Source of the DNA: Mageeibacillus sp. UBA1243
Lineage (GTDB): Bacteria > Bacillota > Clostridia > UBA1212
Length of the DNA stretch: 8,364 bases
Assembly: GCA_002308595.1 (NCBI GenBank)
Contig: DBWH01000048.1
Location: forward strand, 9,140 to 17,503
Direction of reading: 5' to 3'
Positions within the stretch are counted from its first letter, which is position 1; each line of letters opens with the position of its first letter. Of this stretch, positions 1 through 5,922 are shown piece by piece. The translations under genes and the position numbers were made by a program. A model generated the notes under the pieces. That model was not told the origin of the DNA. It searched no databases and saw only the letters and a program-made list of their open reading frames with translations.

Positions 1-438
1 GGTGAGTCAATCGGCTGCGTAGCCATCACAGGAAACGCTTCGATCATCACGATACTCTTCGCGGCAATCTTCGCAATCGTTGTTTCGTTCATCTCGCCTA
101 TCATGGCATTCCTGCAGTCCATTCCGAGCTGCGTAATGGGCGGCGTCTGCATCACACTCTACGGCTTTATCGCAGTCTCCGGACTCAAGATGATCCAGAA
201 GGCAGATCTCAACGACAACGCCAATCTCTTCCCCGTTTCGGTCATCCTCATCTGCGGTGTCGGCGGCCTCTCCTTCACATTCGGCAAGGTCACTATCACA
301 ACAGTTGCAACTGCTCTGATCCTTGGTATCTTCGTTAACCTCATCCTCAAGAAGGGCAGAAAGTCCGATGCAGGCGACGAAGTCAAAGTCGAATCTGACA
401 AGAAGGAAGACGAAGCAGTAAACGAAGAAGAAATCTGA
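1..438 (+). CDS. uraA: Uracil/xanthine permease, C-terminal part (cut by window start)
   Basis: The frame is open from base 1, so this is the 3' end of a longer gene; the first in-frame ATG (103) is internal. The first visible residues, GESIGCVAITGNAS, match the half-helix segment of the nucleobase:cation symporter-2 family (UraA/PyrP) that carries a substrate-contacting glutamate (YGENIG in E. coli UraA). Then come hydrophobic segments at about residues 14-36, 44-63, 79-100 and 101-118, with the family signature PSCVMGGVCITLYGFIAVSGLKMI. The charged C-terminal tail is rich in K, D and E, as expected of a cytoplasmic end. The family takes up uracil (some members xanthine) with protons at the inner membrane. 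Codons end strongly in C (ATC, CTC, AAC), unlike the next genes, which suggests high expression. Exact substrate cannot be fixed from this fragment. Confidence 0.9.
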   Translation, partial: GESIGCVAITGNASIITILFAAIFAIVVSFISPIMAFLQSIPSCVMGGVCITLYGFIAVSGLKMIQKADLNDNANLFPVSVILICGVGGLSFTFGKVTITTVATALILGIFVNLILKKGRKSDAGDEVKVESDKKEDEAVNEEEI

Positions 439-443
439 AACAG

Positions 444-473
444 ACGGGTTGATCGTTTAAATGATTGACCGGT
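444..473 (+). other. Hairpin just after the permease stop codon
   Basis: The arms GGTTGATC (447-454) and GATTGACC (463-470) pair over 8 positions with two G-U pairs and an 8-base A/T-rich loop. The stem extends by two more pairs beyond one G-G mismatch. No T-run follows, so it is not itself a terminator; it may protect the 3' end of the transcript. Confidence 0.4.
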
Positions 474-481
474 AACTTACG

Positions 482-534
482 GCCCCATCCCGCGCGGATA
501 CACGTTCCGCACCAAAAGCGGGAAGGGGCTTTTT
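482..534 (+). terminator. Intrinsic terminator of the permease transcript
   Basis: Arms GCCCC-AT-CCCGC (482-493) and GCGGG-AA-GGGGC (518-529) form a GC-rich stem with a 2x2 internal loop, followed directly by TTTTT (530-534). A second short stem, GCGG/CCGC, lies inside the loop. It separates the permease transcript from truA. Confidence 0.85.
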
Positions 535-544
535 AGGAAAAGCA

Positions 545-1345
545 TTGAAAAGTATGGGAAGCATTGGCGGCAAGAAGAATTACAAGCTGACGATATCCTA
601 CGACGGGACGGATTTTAAGGGCTGGCAGAAGCAGAAGGGCTCCGCGGACGACACGATTCAGGGAAAGCTCGAGCACATCGCCAATATCCTGAACGGCTGC
701 GAGACGGCTGTTGACGGCGCGGGAAGAACGGACGCGGGAGTTCACGCAAGAAAGCAGGTCGCAAGCGTAAAGATTGACTGCGATAAGGACGCCGGCTTCA
801 TCAGGGACTACTTTAACAGATACCTGCCTGCGGCGATTTCCGTTGACGGGGTCGAGGAGGTGCCTGAGAGGTTCCACGCGAGGCTCTCGGCAAGGGAAAA
901 AACATACGAATACAACGCTCTCACGGCGAAAAAAGCGCCCGTTTTCGACAGGAAATACATTTACTGCTACGGGAAGGACGTTGACGGTGAGAAGATGAAA
1001 AGGGCCTGCGCGGACCTTGTCGGGACACACGATTTCAAAGGGTTCTGCACGGCTTCGCCCAAAAAGAAAAGCACTGTGCGCACTATCACTGCCGCCAATG
1101 TGACCGTAAGCGACACCTGCCTCCCCGAAGAAGGCGGCAAGAGACCCAAGGCGGTCAGAATAACGCTTTCGGGCGACGGGTTTTTGTACAACGAGGTAAG
1201 GATCATTGCCGGCACGCTTCTTGAGATAGGGAGCGGCTCGCTGCCGGAGGATGCGGTAAGGAAGGTGCTTGAGACTTGCGACAGGAGTCTTGCCGGGTTC
1301 ACGGCGCCGCCCGAGGGGCTGTTCCTCACCGACGTAAAATACTAA
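545..1345 (+). CDS. truA: tRNA pseudouridine(38-40) synthase TruA
   Basis: TruA isomerises uridines 38, 39 and 40 in the anticodon arm of many tRNAs. The 266-residue length fits the family (about 245-270). Visible motifs in order: YDGTDFKGWQKQ (residues 19-30), the catalytic loop GAGRTDAGVHA with the nucleophile aspartate at 63, the EKTYEYNA strand, GTHDFKGFC, FLYNEVRIIAGTLLEIGSG (213-231), and the C-terminal APPEGLFLTDVKY. The start chosen is TTG at 545, six bases after AGGA (535-538); the in-frame ATG at 554 has no well-spaced ribosome binding site but would lose only three residues. One oddity: the usual NMVR motif reads NEVR (Glu217). The gene follows a terminator, so it needs its own promoter, which I could not place. 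It appears intact and functional. Confidence 0.96.
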   Translation: MKSMGSIGGKKNYKLTISYDGTDFKGWQKQKGSADDTIQGKLEHIANILNGCETAVDGAGRTDAGVHARKQVASVKIDCDKDAGFIRDYFNRYLPAAISVDGVEEVPERFHARLSAREKTYEYNALTAKKAPVFDRKYIYCYGKDVDGEKMKRACADLVGTHDFKGFCTASPKKKSTVRTITAANVTVSDTCLPEEGGKRPKAVRITLSGDGFLYNEVRIIAGTLLEIGSGSLPEDAVRKVLETCDRSLAGFTAPPEGLFLTDVKY

Positions 1346-1369
1346 ACACATCAAATTTGAATAAAAGCC

Positions 1370-1400
1370 TTGAACACAGGGCAGATATTATATTTATAAT
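1370..1400 (+). promoter_or_regulatory. Possible sigma-A promoter before the large GH28-like gene
   Basis: TTGAAC (1370-1375) and a perfect TATAAT (1395-1400) are separated by 19 bases, which is long. A start about seven bases after the -10 would fall past the GGGAG ribosome site (1402-1406), so the overlapping TATTAT (1386-1391) may be the real -10. The region is A/T-rich but the exact promoter is uncertain. Confidence 0.35.
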
Positions 1401-1415
1401 CGGGAGCGCAATAGG

Positions 1416-4400
1416 ATGGCTAAATACCTGGTAAAGAACAAGTACACCTACGACAGAAGGCCGCAGACGGATTTTACATACAGTGAGGACTACGCGCCTT
1501 TTTCAAAGTCGATGCGCGGCGTATGCTCGCACAACTACATCCCGGATCTTTTCAGGGTGGATGAGGCGGTGAGCCTTGGCGTGTTCACGTTCTCAAAAGA
1601 GAAGCCCGCGGTTATACCTATAGGGGAGGAGCTTCTGAAGGTCCTTCATACGACAACGGGTATCAGGCTTTCGGACGCTTCGTGCGGAAGCGACGCGGTT
1701 GTTCGCGCGGTGTATTTCGGGGAAAACGCCAGGAGCTACGCGAGCGCGTGCGCGGTCTCTTTTGCAAAGAGCGGTATTTGTTTTTCGAGGAACGGACTTG
1801 ATTTTGAGCCCGAAAAGCTGGTGCTTGAGACGGACGGCGCGGAGGTCACGTTGGCGGTAAGCTTCGTCTGGGTCAAGAACACGCTCTCTGAGTTTCCGGG
1901 GCAGGCGCATTTTTACGGCTGCGGCGGAAATGCGGAAGTCTGCGACAGCGGATGCGCGGTTTCACTCAGGCTCAGCGGAAAAGGCTACATTGAGGCAAAG
2001 GACCTGCCGCTTGATGCCGGCAACGCGTACGGCATGAAAATGCCCCTGAGAAACACTGTCTTTGCGGTGATGCGCAACATGCTTGGCGCCAAGGCGGCGA
2101 CGCTTTGGTTCACGTCGGAGGCGTCGCCGGATTACAAGCCGGAAAACTCCGTGACCCTTGAGCTTGCGGCGGATAAACAGCGGCACCCCTATTACTTTAA
2201 CCTTTCGGCCTGCCCGGGATGCGACGGCAGGCTCACGGGCTTCAGGCTTGAGAGCGAGGGCAGCGGCGAGCTGATCATTGACAGCTACTCGTTTGAGCAG
2301 GAAAAGCCTTTCTACAAGACTTACTGCGAGGTGAAAAGCTGCGTTGCCGATACTGAAAACGATACTTTCGCGGTGAAGGTAAGGCTTACAGAGGATGTGC
2401 GGAAGGTTGCGGGCGAGTGCGACATTGGCGTGTTCGCGGGCACTATGGCGGACGACACGGGTTTCGGAACAGCGGCCGAAACTGTTTCGGGAAAGAAGCT
2501 TCTTAAGAAGGTTCCGCTCACGGCTGAATGCGGCGATTTTGAGATCGGCGGCATTCCTCTTCGCGACAGCAGGACGACAATGCTTCCCTACCAGCTGCTG
2601 CTTTTTGCGCTCCCGAAAAAGGCCGGTGAGGCGCCTGTATGCCTCTGCGACAGGTTTTATATCGAAAATTACGAGTGTTTTGACGAAAACCCTTACGCGT
2701 TTGAGCTTCCGAAGTATGCGGCTTCGGTCACAGATTTCGGGGCAAAGGGCGACGCGATGACGGACGACACCGCTGCGATTCAGGCGGCTGTTGACTGTGC
2801 GGCAAAGCATGGCGGCGGTACCGTGGTGATACCGGGCGACGGCAGCTTCTACGGCAAAAGATACATTGTCACCAACATTCTTTTAAGGTCTGACATCGAG
2901 CTCAGAATTGAAAAGGGCGCGGTTCTCTGGCAGTCCCAGAGGCGCGAGCACTACACGTACGAGCCCGCCTACGGCCACGACGACATCATCCCCGGAATCA
3001 ACTGGACTCACAACCTCCACACCGCCAATCTCCCTCTCATCCAGGGCGCGAACCTTGAGAACGTGAAGATCACGGGCGGCGGCACTGTCAGGATGCTCGA
3101 CACGGGCTCCGAGGAGAACGTCGGAATGCCCGGCTACTCGGTCGGCTGCTACAGGAGAATCCACTGCATTCCCCTTGGCCTGTTCATGTGCAGGAACGTT
3201 GAGGTGCGCGACATCTCAATCATACGCTGCAACAACTACCACACGAGCTTCTCGCACTCCGAGAGGGTCTACATCGCCAATGTCAAACTCCACAGAGTCA
3301 AGTGCGTCAGCGGCGACGGCTTTAATGTCGGCGGCTGCAAGCACGTCTTCGTGAACAGGTGCTTCTTCCAGTCAAACGACGATGCGATAGTCATGAGCAC
3401 GCACTACGAGGACCCGCGCGGCCTTCTCTGGTGGACCAACACGAGGGGAGAGGACAACTCCGTGCGCTTTGTCACCGTGCGGCACTCCTATCTCAACTCC
3501 GGCGGCGGCAAGGCAATCTGCTTCATCACGTGGGGCACAAGCGACCCGAATCAGGCGCTGGAGGAAATCTCCAACGTGACAGCCGAGGACAACATCTTAA
3601 CCTGCGTCAACCCCGTTGGCGCCTGGTTTGACAACCCCTACAACGGCAAGCAGCCTTTCGACAACACTGAGACGGACGACTACTCACCCGTCAAGCAGAT
3701 CAGAATATTCAACAACAGGTACGAGGGCATCTGCTCGCTCGGTCCGATCCGCGCAACGGACGTGCTCACCGACTGCGGCATTTTCTCGTCGCCCGACTTT
3801 CGAAACGGCGACTTCTCCCTCGGCGGCCTTGCGAACTACACGATAAACCGCAACAAGAATCCGGAATCGGCCCACACGGTCATCTATGCCGACAAGCTCA
3901 AGGGCTGCATCGAGCATTTTGACGAGGGCGCTGTCTCGGTCGTCCAGGGCCTCCACCTTGGCATGGGCTCCCACAGATTCATTTGCGAGGTTTTCACGGG
4001 CGAGAGCGGCGCAAAGCTTACGGCGAGCGTCATACAGACGGGCGATGTCATTGGCGAGAAGGTTGTGAAGGCGGAATACCCGCGCTTTGAGGAGCTTTCG
4101 TTCGAGGTGAAGGACGAGGAGGGGCTTGACGTTTACGTCGGAATCGCGTCAAACGGCGCCGACAGGGACGGCTTCTGCGTGTTCGACTGCCTCAGAATGG
4201 AGAGCGTCACGGACGAGGAGGGCAAAAAGCGTGCTCTTGAGAAGAAGCTTGCCGAAAAAACCGCGAGGTCATTCACTCTTCCCGAAAACGCCGCCCCGAA
4301 AGCCGAAGACGCCAAGGCAAACCTATGCTGCAGCTCACCCGGCAGGGAGAGCGTGATTGCCGCCAAGGAAACCTTCACCACTTTCGGCATCGAGTTTGCG

Positions 4401-4748
4401 ATAAGAATCGACAGCCTCCCGCCTTCCGACAACGCGGGCTACGCGCTCAGATTCTCAGAAAAAGGCGATTTTTACAGGGAACTCCGCGTGAACCTGCCCA
4501 TGAGAACGCTTGTCATTAAGGAAGTCAGCGGCGCCGCCGAAAAAGAGCTTTTCAGAAAAGACAACTTCTTCTTCACGTCGATGGACTTCCACAACTTCAG
4601 GCTCGAGGCCGCGGAGAGCGGAGCGACACTCTGGATCGACAGCGGTCTTTATACCTCGGTTGTGACGGACGCAAGACCCGGAAACGTATCATTGCGCATA
4701 AACAATATCGGAGCGTCGATAAACGGTCTTTCGATTGAAGAAATATAA
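1416..4748 (+). CDS. Large multi-module GH28/pectate-lyase-like beta-helix protein, no signal peptide
   Basis: This 1110-residue protein has a beta-helix carbohydrate-active core with extra modules. Residues 1-180 are unrecognised. Residues about 183-293 (LWFTSEASPDYKPENS to GELIIDSYSF) resemble a galactose-binding-like beta-sandwich common in clostridial glycosidases. Residues about 300-425 are beta-rich. The core opens at about 434 with VTDFGAKGDAMTDDTAAIQAAVD, typical of GH28/Pectate_lyase_3, and runs to about 800, with SGDGFNV (632-638), SNDDAIVM (653-660) and SGGGKAICF (695-703) where canonical GH28 has NTDG, DD and GHG. Residues about 820-940 look CBM-like, and 970-1110 look like a concanavalin-type sandwich. 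Start: ATG after GGGAG (1402-1406), nine bases apart. There is no signal peptide or anchor, so it is probably cytoplasmic and may act on imported oligosaccharides. Because the GH28 residues are incomplete, lyase, hydrolase or epimerase activity cannot be chosen. Confidence 0.85.
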   Translation: MAKYLVKNKYTYDRRPQTDFTYSEDYAPFSKSMRGVCSHNYIPDLFRVDEAVSLGVFTFSKEKPAVIPIGEELLKVLHTTTGIRLSDASCGSDAVVRAVYFGENARSYASACAVSFAKSGICFSRNGLDFEPEKLVLETDGAEVTLAVSFVWVKNTLSEFPGQAHFYGCGGNAEVCDSGCAVSLRLSGKGYIEAKDLPLDAGNAYGMKMPLRNTVFAVMRNMLGAKAATLWFTSEASPDYKPENSVTLELAADKQRHPYYFNLSACPGCDGRLTGFRLESEGSGELIIDSYSFEQEKPFYKTYCEVKSCVADTENDTFAVKVRLTEDVRKVAGECDIGVFAGTMADDTGFGTAAETVSGKKLLKKVPLTAECGDFEIGGIPLRDSRTTMLPYQLLLFALPKKAGEAPVCLCDRFYIENYECFDENPYAFELPKYAASVTDFGAKGDAMTDDTAAIQAAVDCAAKHGGGTVVIPGDGSFYGKRYIVTNILLRSDIELRIEKGAVLWQSQRREHYTYEPAYGHDDIIPGINWTHNLHTANLPLIQGANLENVKITGGGTVRMLDTGSEENVGMPGYSVGCYRRIHCIPLGLFMCRNVEVRDISIIRCNNYHTSFSHSERVYIANVKLHRVKCVSGDGFNVGGCKHVFVNRCFFQSNDDAIVMSTHYEDPRGLLWWTNTRGEDNSVRFVTVRHSYLNSGGGKAICFITWGTSDPNQALEEISNVTAEDNILTCVNPVGAWFDNPYNGKQPFDNTETDDYSPVKQIRIFNNRYEGICSLGPIRATDVLTDCGIFSSPDFRNGDFSLGGLANYTINRNKNPESAHTVIYADKLKGCIEHFDEGAVSVVQGLHLGMGSHRFICEVFTGESGAKLTASVIQTGDVIGEKVVKAEYPRFEELSFEVKDEEGLDVYVGIASNGADRDGFCVFDCLRMESVTDEEGKKRALEKKLAEKTARSFTLPENAAPKAEDAKANLCCSSPGRESVIAAKETFTTFGIEFAIRIDSLPPSDNAGYALRFSEKGDFYRELRVNLPMRTLVIKEVSGAAEKELFRKDNFFFTSMDFHNFRLEAAESGATLWIDSGLYTSVVTDARPGNVSLRINNIGASINGLSIEEI

Positions 4749-4750
4749 AC

Positions 4751-4778
4751 CCGGAAGTTTTGAAAAAAATATTTCCGG
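4751..4778. repeat. Inverted repeat CCGGAA / TTCCGG between genes
   Basis: CCGGAA (4751-4756) and TTCCGG (4773-4778) are perfect 6-bp arms around a 16-base A/T-rich loop, extendable by a G-U and a T-A pair. It starts two bases after the stop codon of the large gene and ends three bases before the -35 of the next promoter. No T-run follows, so it is at best a weak terminator; its place also fits a protein-binding dyad. Confidence 0.45.
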
Positions 4779-4781
4779 ATG

Positions 4782-4809
4782 TTTACAAAGCCTGAAAATA
4801 TGGTATCAT
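4782..4809 (+). promoter_or_regulatory. Promoter of the Spo0A-domain gene (extended -10)
   Basis: TTTACA (4782-4787) and TATCAT (4804-4809) are 16 bases apart, and the -10 carries an extended TG motif (TGGTATCAT, 4801-4809). Transcription should begin near 4816. This promoter lies downstream of the first ATG of the long frame (4779), so that ATG cannot be used on this transcript. Confidence 0.65.
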
Positions 4810-4817
4810 CCGAATTA

Positions 4818-4832
4818 CCCCCGAAAAGGGGG
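4818..4832 (+). promoter_or_regulatory. 5' leader hairpin of the Spo0A-domain gene
   Basis: CCCCC (4818-4822), GAAAA loop, GGGGG (4828-4832) form a short, very stable stem at the predicted 5' end of the transcript. Such a stem can protect an mRNA from 5' decay. A weak second stem, TGCG (4841-4844) with CGCA (4858-4861), would enclose the ribosome binding site. Confidence 0.45.
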
Positions 4833-4847
4833 CGACTCTTTGCGAAA

Positions 4848-4854
4848 AAGGTGA
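4848..4854 (+). promoter_or_regulatory. Ribosome binding site that sets the start at 4863
   Basis: AAGGTGA is a close match to the Shine-Dalgarno consensus and stands 8 bases before ATG 4863. No comparable site precedes the ATGs at 4779 or 4800. Confidence 0.75.
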
Positions 4855-4862
4855 AACCGCAG

Positions 4863-5225
4863 ATGAACCATCCGGATGATTCAAAACAAAAAGAAGTTTC
4901 AGAGCTCCTTAAGGAACTGGGCTTTCCGCGCGCCTCGGGCGGCTTTTCGGACTGCCGCGACGCCGTGGTGATGGCCCTCGGCCGCGAGGAGCTTTACGGC
5001 TCGCTTACAAAGGTCATTTTCCCTCAGATTGCGAAAAAACGCGGCAGGAGCGGCTCCGCGGTTGAAAAATCGGTCAGAGACGCGCTTTCAAAAGGCTGGG
5101 AAGAGGGCAACAGAGACAAATTCAGGGTGGTCTTCGGCGACAGTTACAGACCGCGCCGCGGCAAACCCACGGTGATCGAGTTCATCACGGCCGCAAAGGA
5201 CTACCTGGAGGAAAAAGCGGGCTGA
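4863..5225 (+). CDS. Stand-alone Spo0A C-terminal (DNA-binding) domain protein
   Basis: The 120 residues are almost entirely the effector domain of Spo0A, the sporulation master regulator, with no phosphorylated receiver domain. Visible from residue 11: EVSELLKELGFPRASGGFSDCRDAV (family: a helix then LHEIGVPAHIKGYLYLREA), then LTKVIFPQIAKK (family: ITKVLYPDIAKK), the recognition helix SAVEKSVRDALSKGW (family: SRVERAIRHAIEVAW), VFG, and GKPTVIEFITAAKDYL (family: KPTNSEFIAMVADKL). In the recognition helix the first Arg is Ala and the RH pair is RD, so DNA specificity probably differs from the 0A box. The start is ATG 4863, placed by AAGGTGA and by the promoter downstream of earlier ATGs; the longest frame from 4779 would be 148 residues. 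Its own promoter suggests separate control. It could be a transcription factor without phosphorelay input; its targets are unknown. Confidence 0.88.
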   Translation: MNHPDDSKQKEVSELLKELGFPRASGGFSDCRDAVVMALGREELYGSLTKVIFPQIAKKRGRSGSAVEKSVRDALSKGWEEGNRDKFRVVFGDSYRPRRGKPTVIEFITAAKDYLEEKAG

Positions 5226-5255
5226 TTAAAACAGTTTAGGCAAAGCAGTTTCAAC

Positions 5256-5921
5256 ATGGATATAGTTTTAATCGTAATCGAAATCCTAGGTACAGTCGCG
5301 TTTGCAATTTCGGGAGCGCTTGTCGCGATTGAAAAGAAAATGGACCTTTTCGGCGTGGCAATCCTCGGACTCGTCACCGCAACAGGCGGCGGAATACTGA
5401 GGGACCTTATTTTAGGGCAGACGCCGCCAAGGACATTCACCGACCCCGTCTACGCCATCGTGGCGATCGGGACCTCTCTCATCATTTTCATCCCCGGCGT
5501 GCGAAGGATACACGGCAGGGCGAAAAAAGTCAGGGACGTGATGCTCCTCATAGTGGATTCACTCGGTCTCGGCACGTTTGCGATGGTCGGAATGGAGTTT
5601 GCGGTTGCCGCCGGTTACGGGAAGAACATATTCCTGCTCATATTCGTTGGCGTTGTGACGTCTGTCGGCGGCGGTATCATGCGCGACATGATGGCCGGCA
5701 ACAGGCCTTACGTTTTTGTCAAACATTTTTACGCGACTGCGGCGCTTCTGGGCTGCGGCGCGTTTGTGCTGGTGAGACTTTTTGCACCTGAGATGGTCGC
5801 GATGTTTGTCGGGGCAGGTGTGATATTTGTGCTCAGAATATTGGCGGCAGTATTTCGTTGGCGTCTTCCTTCGGCGCACGACCCGGACGAAAAGCCGCAG
5901 AAAAACCAAGGAGAATCTTAA
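5256..5921 (+). CDS. TRIC/UPF0126 family trimeric cation channel (YadS/YicG-like)
   Basis: This 221-residue integral membrane protein has the internally duplicated fold of prokaryotic TRIC channels. The first repeat (about 3-80) contains ILGTVAFAISGALVA and TGGGILRD (43-50); the second (about 93-170) contains LIVDSLGLGTFAMVG and VGGGIMRD (137-144). The paired GGG-RD motifs and roughly seven hydrophobic segments define the family. These proteins conduct monovalent cations, mainly potassium, across the membrane; a glycine-transport role has also been suggested for some UPF0126 proteins. The C-terminus (about 201-221) is a charged tail. ATG 5256 begins exactly at the conserved N-terminus although its ribosome site is weak (AGG at 5238-5240, 15 bases away). 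It follows the regulator gene by 30 bases with no terminator seen, and its stop lies one base before the next start, so it is likely cotranscribed with both. Confidence 0.9.
   Translation: MDIVLIVIEILGTVAFAISGALVAIEKKMDLFGVAILGLVTATGGGILRDLILGQTPPRTFTDPVYAIVAIGTSLIIFIPGVRRIHGRAKKVRDVMLLIVDSLGLGTFAMVGMEFAVAAGYGKNIFLLIFVGVVTSVGGGIMRDMMAGNRPYVFVKHFYATAALLGCGAFVLVRLFAPEMVAMFVGAGVIFVLRILAAVFRWRLPSAHDPDEKPQKNQGES
5908..5913 (+). promoter_or_regulatory. Ribosome binding site inside the channel gene, setting start 5923
   Basis: AAGGAG lies within the last codons of the channel gene and 9 bases before ATG 5923. The position implies translational coupling, and it rules out the upstream ATG at 5827, which would lie deep inside the channel gene. 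Confidence 0.85.
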
Positions 5922-5922
5922 A

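Noticed and set aside
944..950. Spo0A box TTCGACA (also at 3657-3663)
   Set aside because: Both copies lie deep inside coding sequence (truA and the large gene) and none is at a promoter, so they are likely chance matches.
533..1354. Long open frame on the minus strand (273 codons) across truA
   Set aside because: It is antisense to a clear TruA, has an arginine/valine-rich composition typical of a GC-rich shadow frame, and shows no recognisable motif or ribosome site.
1962..2810. Long minus-strand open frame (282 codons) inside the large beta-helix gene
   Set aside because: It is a shadow of the coding strand, with biased R/L/V composition and no start signals.
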